DNA from: Paraclostridium bifermentans
Lineage (GTDB): Bacteria > Bacillota > Clostridia > Peptostreptococcales > Peptostreptococcaceae
Length of the DNA: 64,000 nucleotides
Direction of reading: 5' to 3'
NCBI RefSeq assembly: GCF_019916025.1
Contig: NZ_CP079737.1
Span: 2,356,001-2,420,000 of the forward strand
Shown: piece after piece, positions 35,298 to 44,082 of the stretch
Layout: every line of letters begins with the position of its first letter
Numbering within the stretch: position 1 is the first letter of the stretch
Notes under the pieces: model-generated
The model's input: only the letters and a program-made list of their open reading frames with translations
What the model was told of the DNA's origin: nothing
Database searches by the model: none
Program-made: the position numbers and the translations under genes

Positions 35298-36515
35298 TTA
35301 ATCCTCTAAATTATACATCATATTGTTCATCATATTTTGCATATACATATAATAGTTCATCCACATATCTTGCATTTCTTCCATTCCCATATTTTCCATA
35401 TACATATATGGCTCATCCATTGATGGATATTTATTTGCAAACTCACCCATATATTGCATTGGTTCCATATTATATATAGGATTTATATATAATCCAGTTT
35501 CCTCTTCTTTGATTAACATTATATCGTCTAAATTACAATATTCGTCATCATTTTGATTATTGTTGTGTCCATTGCAGAAGTTAAATTCACATCCACATGA
35601 TTGTTTCACTTCTTTTTTAGGTTTACAATAAGTTGGACTTACATATTTAGGTTCGCATGTACAACTTGGTTTTTCTTCTTTACATGTGTTAATTGGTTTA
35701 CATGATTTTTCTTCTTTGCATGTATGAATTGTTTTGCATGGCTTACATGATTTCTTTTCTTTACATGGTTCTTCTATTCCTAAATCCACGTAGCAAGATT
35801 TTTTCGGCTTACAGTCTTCCATTTCATAACATCCTGCAATTTTTTCTTGGCATTTTTTCATCATATCTTCACATTTTTTAGATTTACCTTCGTATTCTTT
35901 TATCTTTTCTCCAGCAACTTTGTAGCACTTCATAGCCTTTTCATCACACTTCATAGCTTGAGAATATAGACATTTTGCTTGTTCATTTACATTTTGAGAT
36001 TTTTCATATAAGCATTTCGCTTTTTCACAGTATTGTTCTGCTTCATCTCCTGCTTGCTCTGCTTCTTTGTATAAACATTTCGCTCTTGCACAAAGGTCTT
36101 CCGATTTACATAAAAGTTGATTTGCTTGTTTTCTAAGTTTCTCAGCTTCTGTTTCATTGTCCATAGACTCTTTAGCTAATTTTTTAGCTTTAGCTTCTAA
36201 CGCTTTAGCTTTTTTATCAAATTCTTTAGCTTCTTCATATGACTCTACAGCCAAGCATTCACAATCTAAAGCTTTTTTAAATAATCTCTCAGCTTCTTGT
36301 GCTAACTTAACACAGGTATCATCAAATTTTATTTCACAGTCATCACATGGCCCTGGAGGACAGCAAGTTGGTTCTAATTTTTTTACCGGTTCACATTTTT
36401 TATAAACTGGTTTTTTACATGGTTCACAGTAGCTTTCTTTTTCTTTTTTTGGATTGCAACCTATATTTGCAGAACAGCTATTATAGCATTTTTTCTTTTT
36501 TCTCATTGTACTCAT
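35298..36515 (-). CDS. Cysteine-rich coiled-coil protein, probable spore coat/exosporium
   Basis: A 405-residue protein with about 39 cysteines and a very high Lys/Glu content. Residues ~1-62 are Cys/Pro/Lys-rich (CEPCKKP, CCPPGPCDDC). Residues ~65-235 form a helical repeat with units such as AKCLYEKSQ and AKCLYSQAM, where Ala/Cys/Leu recur every 7 or 14 residues. Residues ~240-315 hold short CK-rich repeats (CKEEKSCKP). The C-terminus is methionine/tyrosine-rich (YMYMENMGMEEM). Composition is that of disulfide-crosslinked spore surface proteins such as CdeC of C. difficile, also about 400 residues. Homology is not demonstrated. Divergent from the recoded gene at 36747. Confidence 0.8.
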   Translation of the reverse strand: MSTMRKKKKCYNSCSANIGCNPKKEKESYCEPCKKPVYKKCEPVKKLEPTCCPPGPCDDCEIKFDDTCVKLAQEAERLFKKALDCECLAVESYEEAKEFDKKAKALEAKAKKLAKESMDNETEAEKLRKQANQLLCKSEDLCARAKCLYKEAEQAGDEAEQYCEKAKCLYEKSQNVNEQAKCLYSQAMKCDEKAMKCYKVAGEKIKEYEGKSKKCEDMMKKCQEKIAGCYEMEDCKPKKSCYVDLGIEEPCKEKKSCKPCKTIHTCKEEKSCKPINTCKEEKPSCTCEPKYVSPTYCKPKKEVKQSCGCEFNFCNGHNNNQNDDEYCNLDDIMLIKEEETGLYINPIYNMEPMQYMGEFANKYPSMDEPYMYMENMGMEEMQDMWMNYYMYMQNMMNNMMYNLED

Positions 36516-36746
36516 AGCTAGTCAAAACCCCTTTGTTGTATTTTATTTTAACTAAGCAAATTAATATGCTTAATACTAATTATATGAAAGTATCTTTGTG
36601 TGGTTACTAATAATGTCTAAAATATATACAAAAATTACCTTTAAATTTATTTTTTTCTTACTATAAATTTTCTTTTATTACATAAGATATATATGAATTA
36701 AAATTTATATCAAAACACTAAATTATAGTTGATTGGAGTGATTAAT
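36516..36746. other. Divergent intergenic region (cysteine-rich protein / recoded gene)
   Basis: AT-rich. On the minus strand CATATAATTA (36577-36586) preceded by an AC dinucleotide about 15 bases upstream loosely resembles a mother-cell sigma-K promoter (AC, then CATA-N3-TA). Support is weak. Confidence 0.35.
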
Positions 36747-37255
36747 TTGAATAATAACAAAATAAATAATGAAAACATTAATAATCAAATTGATGATTAT
36801 ACTAAAAAAGGACAAGAGTATATAGAAAAGGCTGAACAAAAAGCTAATGAACTTTTGTCAAAAGCTAATGGTGTTGCACATGATGTGGTTGATAAAACAA
36901 ATGACATGGCTGAAGATATGGAAAATGTAGTAAAAAAAAAGACAACTATGAGTCTAAAGTAGACTATCCTTATGATGAATGTTGCTGTGGTACAAATTTT
37001 GAGTGTTTTGATGAATCAAAAACTACAGTTGACTATATAAAGGATTATGCTAAAGAACATCCTGTAATGACAGCTACAGCAGTTTCTGCTACAGTTTTAA
37101 CAGGACTTAGCTTAGTTAGTCCAAAAACAAGAAAAGTAACTGTACCTGTTGCTAAATATGCAGTTAAGCAACAAGCAAAATTCACATTAGGAGTTGGAAT
37201 GTTAGCTATGGCTACTTACTTATCAAGTAAATCTGACTTTAACTCTTATAACTAA
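36747..37255 (+). CDS. Helical Cys-containing protein split by a -1 frameshift at an A9 run
   Basis: Two ORFs (36747-36962 and the frame open to 37255) join into one ~170-residue protein by a -1 shift at A AAA AAG (36935-36941). The N-terminal part is a charged helix (YTKKGQEYIEKAEQKANELLSKANGVAHDVVDK). The shifted part reads DNYESKVDYPYDECCCGTNFECF, then a hydrophobic Ala/Val/Thr segment and a basic C-terminus. In frame 0 it stops at TAG 36960-36962, giving ~71 residues. The start is TTG 36747 after GGAGTG. The shift may be programmed, slippage-driven, a mutation, or an assembly error. Function unknown. Confidence 0.75.
36932..36965 (+). other. Candidate -1 frameshift signal
   Basis: Nine A residues (36932-36940) plus G form A AAA AAG in the correct zero-frame phase (36935-36941), the same slippery heptamer as dnaX. 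Nine bases later a 6-bp hairpin, AGTCTA-AAG-TAGACT (36951-36965), contains the zero-frame stop codon. Confidence 0.55.
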
Positions 37256-37258
37256 TAA

Positions 37259-37284
37259 AAAAGGAGCTTTTAAAGCTCCTTTTA
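37259..37284. terminator. Bidirectional terminator
   Basis: AAAGGAGCTTT and its complement form a palindromic stem with flanking A and T runs, between the recoded gene and the DUF4097 gene. Confidence 0.8.
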
Positions 37285-37286
37285 TT

Positions 37287-38285
37287 TTAAATATTTCTAA
37301 TATTTATTATTTGTGATTTTATATCTACATTATATTTATTTTGATTTTCTTCATTTTGTTTTATAGTTCCATTAAATTTTTTCATAGGTTCCTGATTATT
37401 ATCTTGTTCATCTTCAAATGATATATTCTCAGAGGCATCTAAATTAAATTCTATATTATATTTATCCGTAGGTAAATCTAAATACGTCATCCCATTTTTA
37501 TTGTCTATATTTAATTTTTTTGCAATAGGAACTGTAGATTCTATGTTTATACTAGGTGAATATTTTGTTGCTATTATATTAAATGTTTCTGGTATAAAGT
37601 TTTCTATATTTTCAATAAATACATCATCAGGCATAGATTGTAAATATACTCCTGCAGTAGTACTTATATTTATATTCTTTATTCCTAATATTTCACTAGC
37701 TTTTAGATTTATATCTCCATTTGAACTTATAGTTAAGTTCTCTAAACTTTTAACTTCTTTTGGTAATGTTATTTGACTGTATTCAGTTGAAAAAGTTACT
37801 CTTTCATTTAATACATCCTTATCCGTTATAATTAGATCTCCATATCTAGTTTTCGCTTGTATATCTACATTATTTGGAACATACACAATTATTTTATTTG
37901 AACCTAGGTTCATCATATTTATTACAGCATCACCAAATCCCTGAACTTCCAAATCTATATGTCTATTTTCTTCATTCTGTTTTATATCAAATCTGTTTTC
38001 TTTGTTATCTATAGTTAGTGTATTATTATTTAAAATACCTACTTGAACAATTTTAAGTTTGTCAGAGTTACTTTTTTTAACTTCTACATTTATGTTCTTA
38101 GTGTCTATGTCTAATTGTTTTATGTCAACTTTCTTTTCATATATTGTAACTTTTTCACTTGCTTTTTTTGCACATTCATTTATATAGTTAGTTGCAAATG
38201 GTACTGCAGCTATCGATGATGATATAGTACCTATAATTCCTATAGCAATCAATATAACTGCAAATATAGTTATTTTTTTATTCAT
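37287..38285 (-). CDS. DUF4097-family beta-helical membrane-anchored protein
   Basis: A 332-residue protein with an N-terminal TM helix (~5-27) and a beta-rich putative adhesin domain of DUF4097/YvlB type. Typical segments are QLDIDTKNINVEVKKSNSD, NKIIVYVPNNVDIQAKTRYGDLIIT and LENLTISSNGDINLKASEILGIKNINISTTAG. It overlaps DUF1700 by 8 bases. The PadR-DUF1700-DUF4097 triad is common in Firmicutes and tends to be induced by membrane stress. Mechanism is unknown. Confidence 0.87.
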   Translation of the reverse strand: MNKKITIFAVILIAIGIIGTISSSIAAVPFATNYINECAKKASEKVTIYEKKVDIKQLDIDTKNINVEVKKSNSDKLKIVQVGILNNNTLTIDNKENRFDIKQNEENRHIDLEVQGFGDAVINMMNLGSNKIIVYVPNNVDIQAKTRYGDLIITDKDVLNERVTFSTEYSQITLPKEVKSLENLTISSNGDINLKASEILGIKNINISTTAGVYLQSMPDDVFIENIENFIPETFNIIATKYSPSINIESTVPIAKKLNIDNKNGMTYLDLPTDKYNIEFNLDASENISFEDEQDNNQEPMKKFNGTIKQNEENQNKYNVDIKSQIINIRNI

Positions 38286-38994
38286 CTATATCATCTCCTT
38301 TATAATTTATTTTGTTTTCTTTTGCATGTATATATTTTTTCTTATTTCTTAACCAGTTTATATATTGCTTATATATTTTTTTTCCTAACTTCATAATATA
38401 TAAATAAACCTGTATTACTAATATATCAAGCCCTATAATTCCTATACTAGAAAATACTATAAGTGCAGCTACAGAGCTGTCCAGTCCAAGCAATGGTCCT
38501 GAAGTTCCTAATAACGCAATAAATGCTATGTTTAATGCCCCAATAGTTAATCCTGCACTTGCCATCATTAATATAAATAAAACCCAAATACACATTAATC
38601 CAAAACTCAAACAAGCTAGTAGTACTTTTATAAGTTTAGTTGATAATCCCTCATCATCATTTTTTAAATTTGGAGTTAACTTATTATTTATAACATCTTT
38701 AGTTTTATAGTAACTGTCTTTTAATCTTATTTTGACTTTGTTTACACCGTCATAAAATTTATCAAATTTTTTGTTACTATTATTAATTTTGCTTTCTTTC
38801 ATCTCTCCTACTAAATCTCTAACTATAGATTTAGGTGATCCTAAGGATTCTATAATTTGTAAGTCACTTTTTCCTTCTATTTCTCCATCTATAAAGTATT
38901 CTTCATAATCTCTTAATATATCATTGACCTCATCATCAGAAAAGTGATTAGATAAATAGTCTTTTAATATTTCTAAAAATTCTCTTTTATTCAA
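38278..38994 (-). CDS. DUF1700-family membrane protein
   Basis: A 238-residue protein. The N-terminal cytoplasmic DUF1700 region is MNKREFLEILKDYLSNHFSDDEVNDILRDYEEYFIDGEIEGKSDLQIIESLGSPKSIVRDLVGE. A linker and three to four TM helices follow (from ~122). It starts at TTG 38994 after AAGGAGGT, 13 bases downstream of the PadR gene, and is coupled to the DUF4097 gene. Probably a membrane partner of PadR sensing. Confidence 0.88.
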   Translation of the reverse strand: MNKREFLEILKDYLSNHFSDDEVNDILRDYEEYFIDGEIEGKSDLQIIESLGSPKSIVRDLVGEMKESKINNSNKKFDKFYDGVNKVKIRLKDSYYKTKDVINNKLTPNLKNDDEGLSTKLIKVLLACLSFGLMCIWVLFILMMASAGLTIGALNIAFIALLGTSGPLLGLDSSVAALIVFSSIGIIGLDILVIQVYLYIMKLGKKIYKQYINWLRNKKKYIHAKENKINYKGDDIDE

Positions 38995-39007
38995 CCTTAA
39001 TACCTCC

Positions 39008-39319
39008 TTAATCTAAATTAATAAGATAATCTACTGCGTTGGTAAAGTTTTTCCATTCTTTTATAAGACTTATTAAATTTTCTTTACCTAACCCCGTTAT
39101 CTTATAATACTTTCTAGCTGGCCCTTCATTTGATTCTAATATATATGTCTCAAAATACCCTTCTTTAGTCAAACGTCTAAGTAAAGGATATATAGTTCCT
39201 TCATTCACTTCTATAACCTTAGAAATGTTTTGAACTATTTCATATCCATACATATCTTTTTTAGATATAAGAGCTAGAACACATATCTCTAAAACACCTT
39301 TTTTGAATTGTGTATTCAT
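39008..39319 (-). CDS. PadR-family transcriptional regulator
   Basis: A 103-residue winged-helix repressor: TQFKKGVLEICVLALISKKDMYGYEIVQNISKVIEVNEGTIYPLLRRLTKEGYFETYILESNEGPARKYYKITGLGKENL. This is a textbook PadR domain with the short C-terminal helix (subfamily 2). It heads the PadR-DUF1700-DUF4097 operon and probably represses it. Candidate operators are the palindromic stretch around 39398-39413 and two TACCTTGTT repeats (39364-39372 and 39421-39429). Confidence 0.92.
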   Translation of the reverse strand: MNTQFKKGVLEICVLALISKKDMYGYEIVQNISKVIEVNEGTIYPLLRRLTKEGYFETYILESNEGPARKYYKITGLGKENLISLIKEWKNFTNAVDYLINLD

Positions 39320-39363
39320 TTACTCCATCCTTTCTATAAAAATAACTACTATGCTTTATATAG

Positions 39364-39429
39364 TACCTTGTTTAATCATCGTCATAACCATATGATAGCA
39401 CACTACTGTGCGCTACACAATACCTTGTT
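39364..39429. promoter_or_regulatory. Candidate PadR operator region
   Basis: Direct repeats TACCTTGTT at 39364-39372 and 39421-39429 flank GCACA-CTAC-TGTGC, an inverted repeat near 39398-39412. All lie upstream of the PadR gene. Confidence 0.4.
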
Positions 39430-39466
39430 AAATTTTTTATTCACCTCCCCTCGATCTCTCTAACTA

Positions 39467-39600
39467 AAAAAGTCGTACTTTATCACAAAGTTTAAGTGCA
39501 CTATCTAAATTTAACCGACATTTACAGGCATATTTTTAAGCCTGTATGGAGGAAATTTAGATAGTGCACTAATTAAAGCTTGTGAAAAGTACGACTTTTT
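39467..39600 (-). repeat. 134-bp imperfect palindromic element / complex terminator
   Basis: Nested stems: AAAAAGTCGTACTTT (39467-39481) with 39586-39600; CACAA with TTGTG; TTTAA with TTAAA; GTGCACTATCTAAATTT (39496-39512) with 39553-39569; and ACAGGC with GCCTGT in the loop. Total about 48 paired bases. It lies just after the M42 peptidase stop and ends in six T on the minus strand, so it can terminate that transcript, but it is far larger than the other terminators here. Confidence 0.75.
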
Positions 39601-39608
39601 AGCTTTTA

Positions 39609-40640
39609 TTATTTAACGTATTCTGTTACTAATTTTATAGTTTCTATAATAGACTCTAAGTTAGTTCTTTCATATCCATGAGATGCAAATATTCCAGCAC
39701 CTATTAAAGCTGTTTTAACATCATATCCAGCTTTTAACATAGCTCCTGCATCTGATCCGTAATTAGGATAAGTATCAACTTTATATCCTATATTATTATC
39801 TTTAGCAATTTGGATAAGTCTGTTTGTTAATTCATAATCATATGGTCCACCTGAATCTTTTGCACATATACATACATCGTACTCAGTTGAGTTTTGGCCT
39901 TCTCCTGGGCATCCCATATCTATAGCTATAAATTCTTTAGTTTTTTCTGGTACAGCTGCTGATGATCCATGTCCAACCTCTTCATAATTACTGAAGAAAA
40001 AGTTTACAGTATGTTTTGGTTTTATTCCAACAAGCTTTAGATACTCTATAACATATAAAGCTGCTGCAACTGAAGCTTTATCGTCTAGATGTCTAGATTT
40101 TACAAATCCAGAATCAGTTATTTTAACTCTAGGATCAAAAGATATAAAATCTCCTACTTCTATTCCTAGCTCTTGAGTATCTTCTTTAGAACAAACTTGC
40201 TCATCTATAACAACTTCATAGTTAGCAGGAACTCTTGGAAGTTCTCTACAGTCAGAGTGTATATGCACAGATGGTTTTATAGTTTGAATAGTACCTTCAT
40301 AAACCGTTCCACCTCTTGTATGTATTTTACAACATTCACCCTCAACTGAAGTCATCATATATCCACCAACTTGAGTTAACGCCAATCTTCCATTTGCTTT
40401 AACTTCTTTTACCATTGCCCCTAATGTATCTACATGGCAAGATAAAGTCTTTTGATATTCATCGTCATCGCCTTTTATTGTAGCAACTACAGCACCCTTA
40501 TTTGTTACTTTATAATCAACATTTAAAGTTTTTAAAACTCCTGTTATATACTCCATTATATTTTGAGTATAACCAGATGGACTTGGTATATTTAACACTT
40601 CCGTTAAATATTTTTTTACTAACTCAGATTTATATTCCAT
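39609..40640 (-). CDS. M42 family metallopeptidase (glutamyl aminopeptidase-like)
   Basis: A 343-residue dinuclear zinc aminopeptidase of the M42 family (also called cellulase M/FrvX). Metal ligands appear in SCHVDTLGAMV (His), HLDDKASVAA (Asp), FSNYEEVGHGSS (Glu-Glu), IDMGCPGEG (Asp) and the C-terminal SHGYERTNLESI (His). It acts in the cytoplasm on peptides. The ATG follows GGGAGG. Immediately upstream (19 bases) is the YjiH-like gene, so they share a transcript that ends in the large palindrome. Confidence 0.93.
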   Translation of the reverse strand: MEYKSELVKKYLTEVLNIPSPSGYTQNIMEYITGVLKTLNVDYKVTNKGAVVATIKGDDDEYQKTLSCHVDTLGAMVKEVKANGRLALTQVGGYMMTSVEGECCKIHTRGGTVYEGTIQTIKPSVHIHSDCRELPRVPANYEVVIDEQVCSKEDTQELGIEVGDFISFDPRVKITDSGFVKSRHLDDKASVAAALYVIEYLKLVGIKPKHTVNFFFSNYEEVGHGSSAAVPEKTKEFIAIDMGCPGEGQNSTEYDVCICAKDSGGPYDYELTNRLIQIAKDNNIGYKVDTYPNYGSDAGAMLKAGYDVKTALIGAGIFASHGYERTNLESIIETIKLVTEYVK

Positions 40641-40659
40641 AACCTAAACCTCCCTATTT

Positions 40660-41994
40660 TTATAAGTTTCCTATAATTAAATAGTAAAATAAATAAATTA
40701 TTGTCAGAGATATTAATATTTTTTCTATTCCAATTACTAAAAGTTCCATTTTTTTAATTGGAATATCAGTACTATCTACATATACCATATTAGTACTAAT
40801 TGATATCGTTTGCACTATAGATATTATAAATATTATAAGACCAGATATATCTTTTATATCATTATTTATAAGTTCTATATACCTTCCTCCATTAAACATG
40901 CCTAAACATAAAGCTTCGTTTATTTGAACTTTTGATGGCAAATTAAACATTTCTATAATTGGATAAGTAATTTCACCTATAGTGTCAATCAATCCTGTAT
41001 TATTTATTAAAAACTCTCCTACAAATATAATTATAACTAAATTGGGTAATATTGTCATAATTATATTAAATGATTCTTTAAAATTTTCAAACATGTAAAA
41101 TATTAAAGAATCATTTTTTTTAGTAGATACATGTCTCCTTATTGCATTTTTAAACTTATCCTTTTTAAAACTACATTCTTTGTAAGAACTTTTGTATAAA
41201 TAAGATTTTTTCTTAACTTTTAAAGGCCATATCCTACACATTAAAAAGTTAACAACTAAGGATAAATTTATAACCATAAAAATAGTAAATGCTACAGACT
41301 TTAAGCTTAATTCATCTGCTAAATAGTAACAATTTAAAATGCTAGTAAAAGAAAAACAAGAAATCATTATGCACGCTTCACTTTGTCTAAGTTTTCCTTT
41401 TTTATATAGATGGCTAGTCATAAACATCCCACTAAATATATCTACAAATAAATACACTAATATATTTAATACACATTTTCCACTTAGTTTAAAAGCTTTT
41501 TTAGTGTATTTTTGAAAATATGCTTCAAAAATTTCTAATAGACCATACTCTGTTATAAGAGGTAAAAAGAAAGAACTTATTGATAGAATAATCACTGATT
41601 TAAACAAAAAATCTCTCATAAATAGTAAACTGCTATTATTATATGCCCTAAATTCAATTTTAGAAAAAATTATAAGTATGAATAATATACTTATAGGTTT
41701 TATGCACTTTATTATATTACTAAGTGCATCATATTCCTTTTCTTTGTGTTTAATTATAGGTAATACAGATCCTATAGATACCATTATAAATAAATACAAC
41801 TTAATTAATTCTATATACCTAGATTGAATAAAAAAGTATAAATGATATATAATTGTATTTGTAGAACCTTTTAAATTTATCGGCAAAAAAAATATAAAAA
41901 TACCACAAATTGAATATATTACTATTCTAAACGAATCCATTAATTCAAAATTTTTATATTCATTGCTTTTTTCTTTTGTATCAATTCCTTCCAT
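40660..41994 (-). CDS. YjiH-family nucleoside-recognition (Gate) domain membrane protein
   Basis: A 444-residue membrane protein with about ten TM helices, matching the YjiH/Gate-domain family: SFRIVIYSICGIFIFFLPINLKGS, MFMTSHLYKKGKLRQSEACIMISCFSFTSILNCYY and EALCLGMFNGGRYIELI. The family is related to spore maturation proteins SpmA/B and to concentrative transporters; substrate unknown. Start ATG after GGAGG. It precedes the M42 aminopeptidase gene, so a link with peptide or amino-acid use is possible. Confidence 0.85.
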   Translation of the reverse strand: MEGIDTKEKSNEYKNFELMDSFRIVIYSICGIFIFFLPINLKGSTNTIIYHLYFFIQSRYIELIKLYLFIMVSIGSVLPIIKHKEKEYDALSNIIKCIKPISILFILIIFSKIEFRAYNNSSLLFMRDFLFKSVIILSISSFFLPLITEYGLLEIFEAYFQKYTKKAFKLSGKCVLNILVYLFVDIFSGMFMTSHLYKKGKLRQSEACIMISCFSFTSILNCYYLADELSLKSVAFTIFMVINLSLVVNFLMCRIWPLKVKKKSYLYKSSYKECSFKKDKFKNAIRRHVSTKKNDSLIFYMFENFKESFNIIMTILPNLVIIIFVGEFLINNTGLIDTIGEITYPIIEMFNLPSKVQINEALCLGMFNGGRYIELINNDIKDISGLIIFIISIVQTISISTNMVYVDSTDIPIKKMELLVIGIEKILISLTIIYLFYYLIIGNL

Positions 41995-42088
41995 CCATTA
42001 CCTCCATACATATAATATATAATTGATTTAATATTTATATAAATGTATAATACTATCATTAATTAAATTTTAAAAAAGAGGTGATATA

Positions 42089-43207
42089 TTGAATAACACC
42101 AAAAAAACAATATTGATTCTTACCGCTCAATTTGGAGCCGGACATATAAGTGCAGCTAATGCTATTAAAGAATACATACTTGAAGAACAGCCTTCATATA
42201 AAGTTGTTATACAAAACTTTATAAGTGCAAGTGTTCCAAAAATGAATAAGCCACTTGTTAAACTTTATGAAGCTAATACAAAATATACTCCTGGACTATA
42301 CAATTATTATTACTATTTAAAAAAATCATTTGACTCTAGACATGATATAGCTTATAAAATGTATACTCCAAAATTATCACAGTATATAATGGAAACTAAT
42401 CCAGATCTTATAATTTCAACGTTTCCTATGGCTTGCACTTGTGTTGATTATTTTAAAACTAAAAATCCTGAGTTTAATGTTCCAACTATTACAGTAGTTA
42501 CTGACGTTGTCGATAGTCTTGAATGGATTTATCCAACTACTAATATGTATTTTGTAGCTTCTCATGAGATAAAAAATAGATACGTTCAAAAAGGCATAAA
42601 TCCTAATATAGTTAAAGTAACTGGGGTTCCTGTAAAAAAAGAATTTGAGCATAACTCAGAACAAAATTCATCTCAAAAACATAAGCTACTTATAGTTGGT
42701 GGTGGTAGAGGTTTATTTGATATGGAAGATGATTTTTTTTACTACATAGATGATTTATTAGACTTAAATGGAGATGCATTAGAAGTCACTATAGTGTGTG
42801 GTAAAAATCAAAAACTTTACGATAAATTAACTGAAAAAAAACCTCTTAAAAACATTAATGTTTTAGGATTCGTAACAAATATGCCATGTCTATTGAAAGA
42901 ACATACATTATTGATAACAAAACCTGGTGGTGCAACTTTATTTGAAGCTATAAAAAGTGAAATTCCAGTAGTTGTGATGCTTCCTAAAGTTGGACAAGAG
43001 ATAGAAAATGCCCGATTTATAATAGATAAAGGTATCGGCATTGTATATAACGATGAGGATGACTTAAAAAACTTATTAGATGCTTTAGTTGATAAAAGAT
43101 TAAACGATCGAATAAACTTCATGTTAGACAATATAATTAATTTTAAAAATTCTATAGATTATAATAAAATTGCATCTTTTGTTACACAATTAATAGGGAC
43201 TTTATAA
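42089..43207 (+). CDS. Glycosyltransferase, MGDG synthase / diacylglycerol glucosyltransferase type
   Basis: A 372-residue GT28-type enzyme. N-terminal MGDG-synthase domain: ILTAQFGAGHISAANAIKEYI and ISTFPMACTCVDYFKTKNPEFNVPTITVVTDVVD. C-terminal nucleotide-sugar half: LLIVGGGRGLFDMEDDF, NVLGFVTNMPCLLKEHTLLITKPGGATLFEAIKSEIPVV and GQEIENARFI. Such enzymes (UgtP family) transfer glucose or galactose to diacylglycerol for glycolipids and lipoteichoic acid anchors. Start is TTG 42089 after AGAGGTG. Peripheral membrane enzyme. Acceptor is inferred. Confidence 0.9.
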   Translation: MNNTKKTILILTAQFGAGHISAANAIKEYILEEQPSYKVVIQNFISASVPKMNKPLVKLYEANTKYTPGLYNYYYYLKKSFDSRHDIAYKMYTPKLSQYIMETNPDLIISTFPMACTCVDYFKTKNPEFNVPTITVVTDVVDSLEWIYPTTNMYFVASHEIKNRYVQKGINPNIVKVTGVPVKKEFEHNSEQNSSQKHKLLIVGGGRGLFDMEDDFFYYIDDLLDLNGDALEVTIVCGKNQKLYDKLTEKKPLKNINVLGFVTNMPCLLKEHTLLITKPGGATLFEAIKSEIPVVVMLPKVGQEIENARFIIDKGIGIVYNDEDDLKNLLDALVDKRLNDRINFMLDNIINFKNSIDYNKIASFVTQLIGTL

Positions 43208-43222
43208 AATAGTCCCTTATTT
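43195..43222. terminator. Short terminator overlapping glycosyltransferase 3' end
   Basis: AGGGACT (43195-43201) pairs with AGTCCCT (43211-43217). The stop codon is in the loop. Confidence 0.6.
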
Positions 43223-43903
43223 ATTAATATTTTTGTATTTATTAATATTTATTATCTTTGATTCATTTGTAACAAATTTAATATTTTTTATATTACTTTT
43301 AGTTAATATATATTTTGTGTTCTTTATAAATTTAGAAATTAGCACAGCTTCTCCTATAAAAAATATAATACATATTGAAGCTTCAATGTTTAAATTATTC
43401 AAATATCCTGTTTTTCCTAAGCTAAATACTGAATGAGATTTTACTAAAATTAATATTAATATATGGATAATTACAATTGATGTAAGCTTATAAAATTCTT
43501 TATATAAGTTATTTTTTTTGATTGAGTTAATGATTTGAATTTGACTGAAATTAAGGATTTTCAATATATCTATGTATATCTGTTTAAATATATTTCTATC
43601 TACTAAGTTTAATATCACTATAACTATAGAAACAATTATTAAACAATATATATTATATATATATATATGATAAGGCTCATTTAATCCTATCTTTAAAGAT
43701 TGCATAAAGGTGTATCCAATTGAAAAAAACAAACCTGAAAAATTAAATCTAAACTGATTGTATTTAATGATCATAGAGTATGCAATTAAAATCATAGTAG
43801 TCGTCATAAGAGAATATATTTTAGATTCTCCTTTAAATATAGAAAATAGAACAACCGGAGCAATAAAATATACCAAGGCATCTCCTATAAGCCTTTTTTT
43901 CAT
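43217..43903 (-). CDS. Polytopic membrane protein of unknown function
   Basis: A 228-residue protein with about six TM helices (LIGDALVYFIAPVVLFSIF, IYSLMTTTMILIAYSMII, YIYNIYCLIIVSIVIVILNLV, FYKLTSIVIIHILILILV, IEASICIIFFIGEAVLI) and a basic Lys/Asn-rich C-terminal tail. Very high Ile content. No family recognised; some resemblance to intracellular-septation-like membrane proteins is only impressionistic. The ATG follows GGAGG. Convergent with the glycosyltransferase gene. Confidence 0.72.
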   Translation of the reverse strand: MKKRLIGDALVYFIAPVVLFSIFKGESKIYSLMTTTMILIAYSMIIKYNQFRFNFSGLFFSIGYTFMQSLKIGLNEPYHIYIYNIYCLIIVSIVIVILNLVDRNIFKQIYIDILKILNFSQIQIINSIKKNNLYKEFYKLTSIVIIHILILILVKSHSVFSLGKTGYLNNLNIEASICIIFFIGEAVLISKFIKNTKYILTKSNIKNIKFVTNESKIININKYKNINK

Positions 43904-44014
43904 AAATCCACCTCCATTTTATTGAATATTTCAAATCTTCCTATAATTTCCCTCTATATAAAATAAATTCTATTAAACTACTTTTTCTCCTCCTTTTCCA
44001 TAGTTTTTATTCAC

Positions 44015-44082
44015 AAAAATAAAGACTATCTAACGAAAGTTATATGGATCATATTACTTTACCTAGATAGCCTTTATTTTTT
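44015..44082 (-). terminator. Terminator after antiporter gene
   Basis: AAAAATAAAGACTATCTA pairs with TAGATAGCCTTTATTTTT (one mismatch) around a ~31-base loop. Confidence 0.75.
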
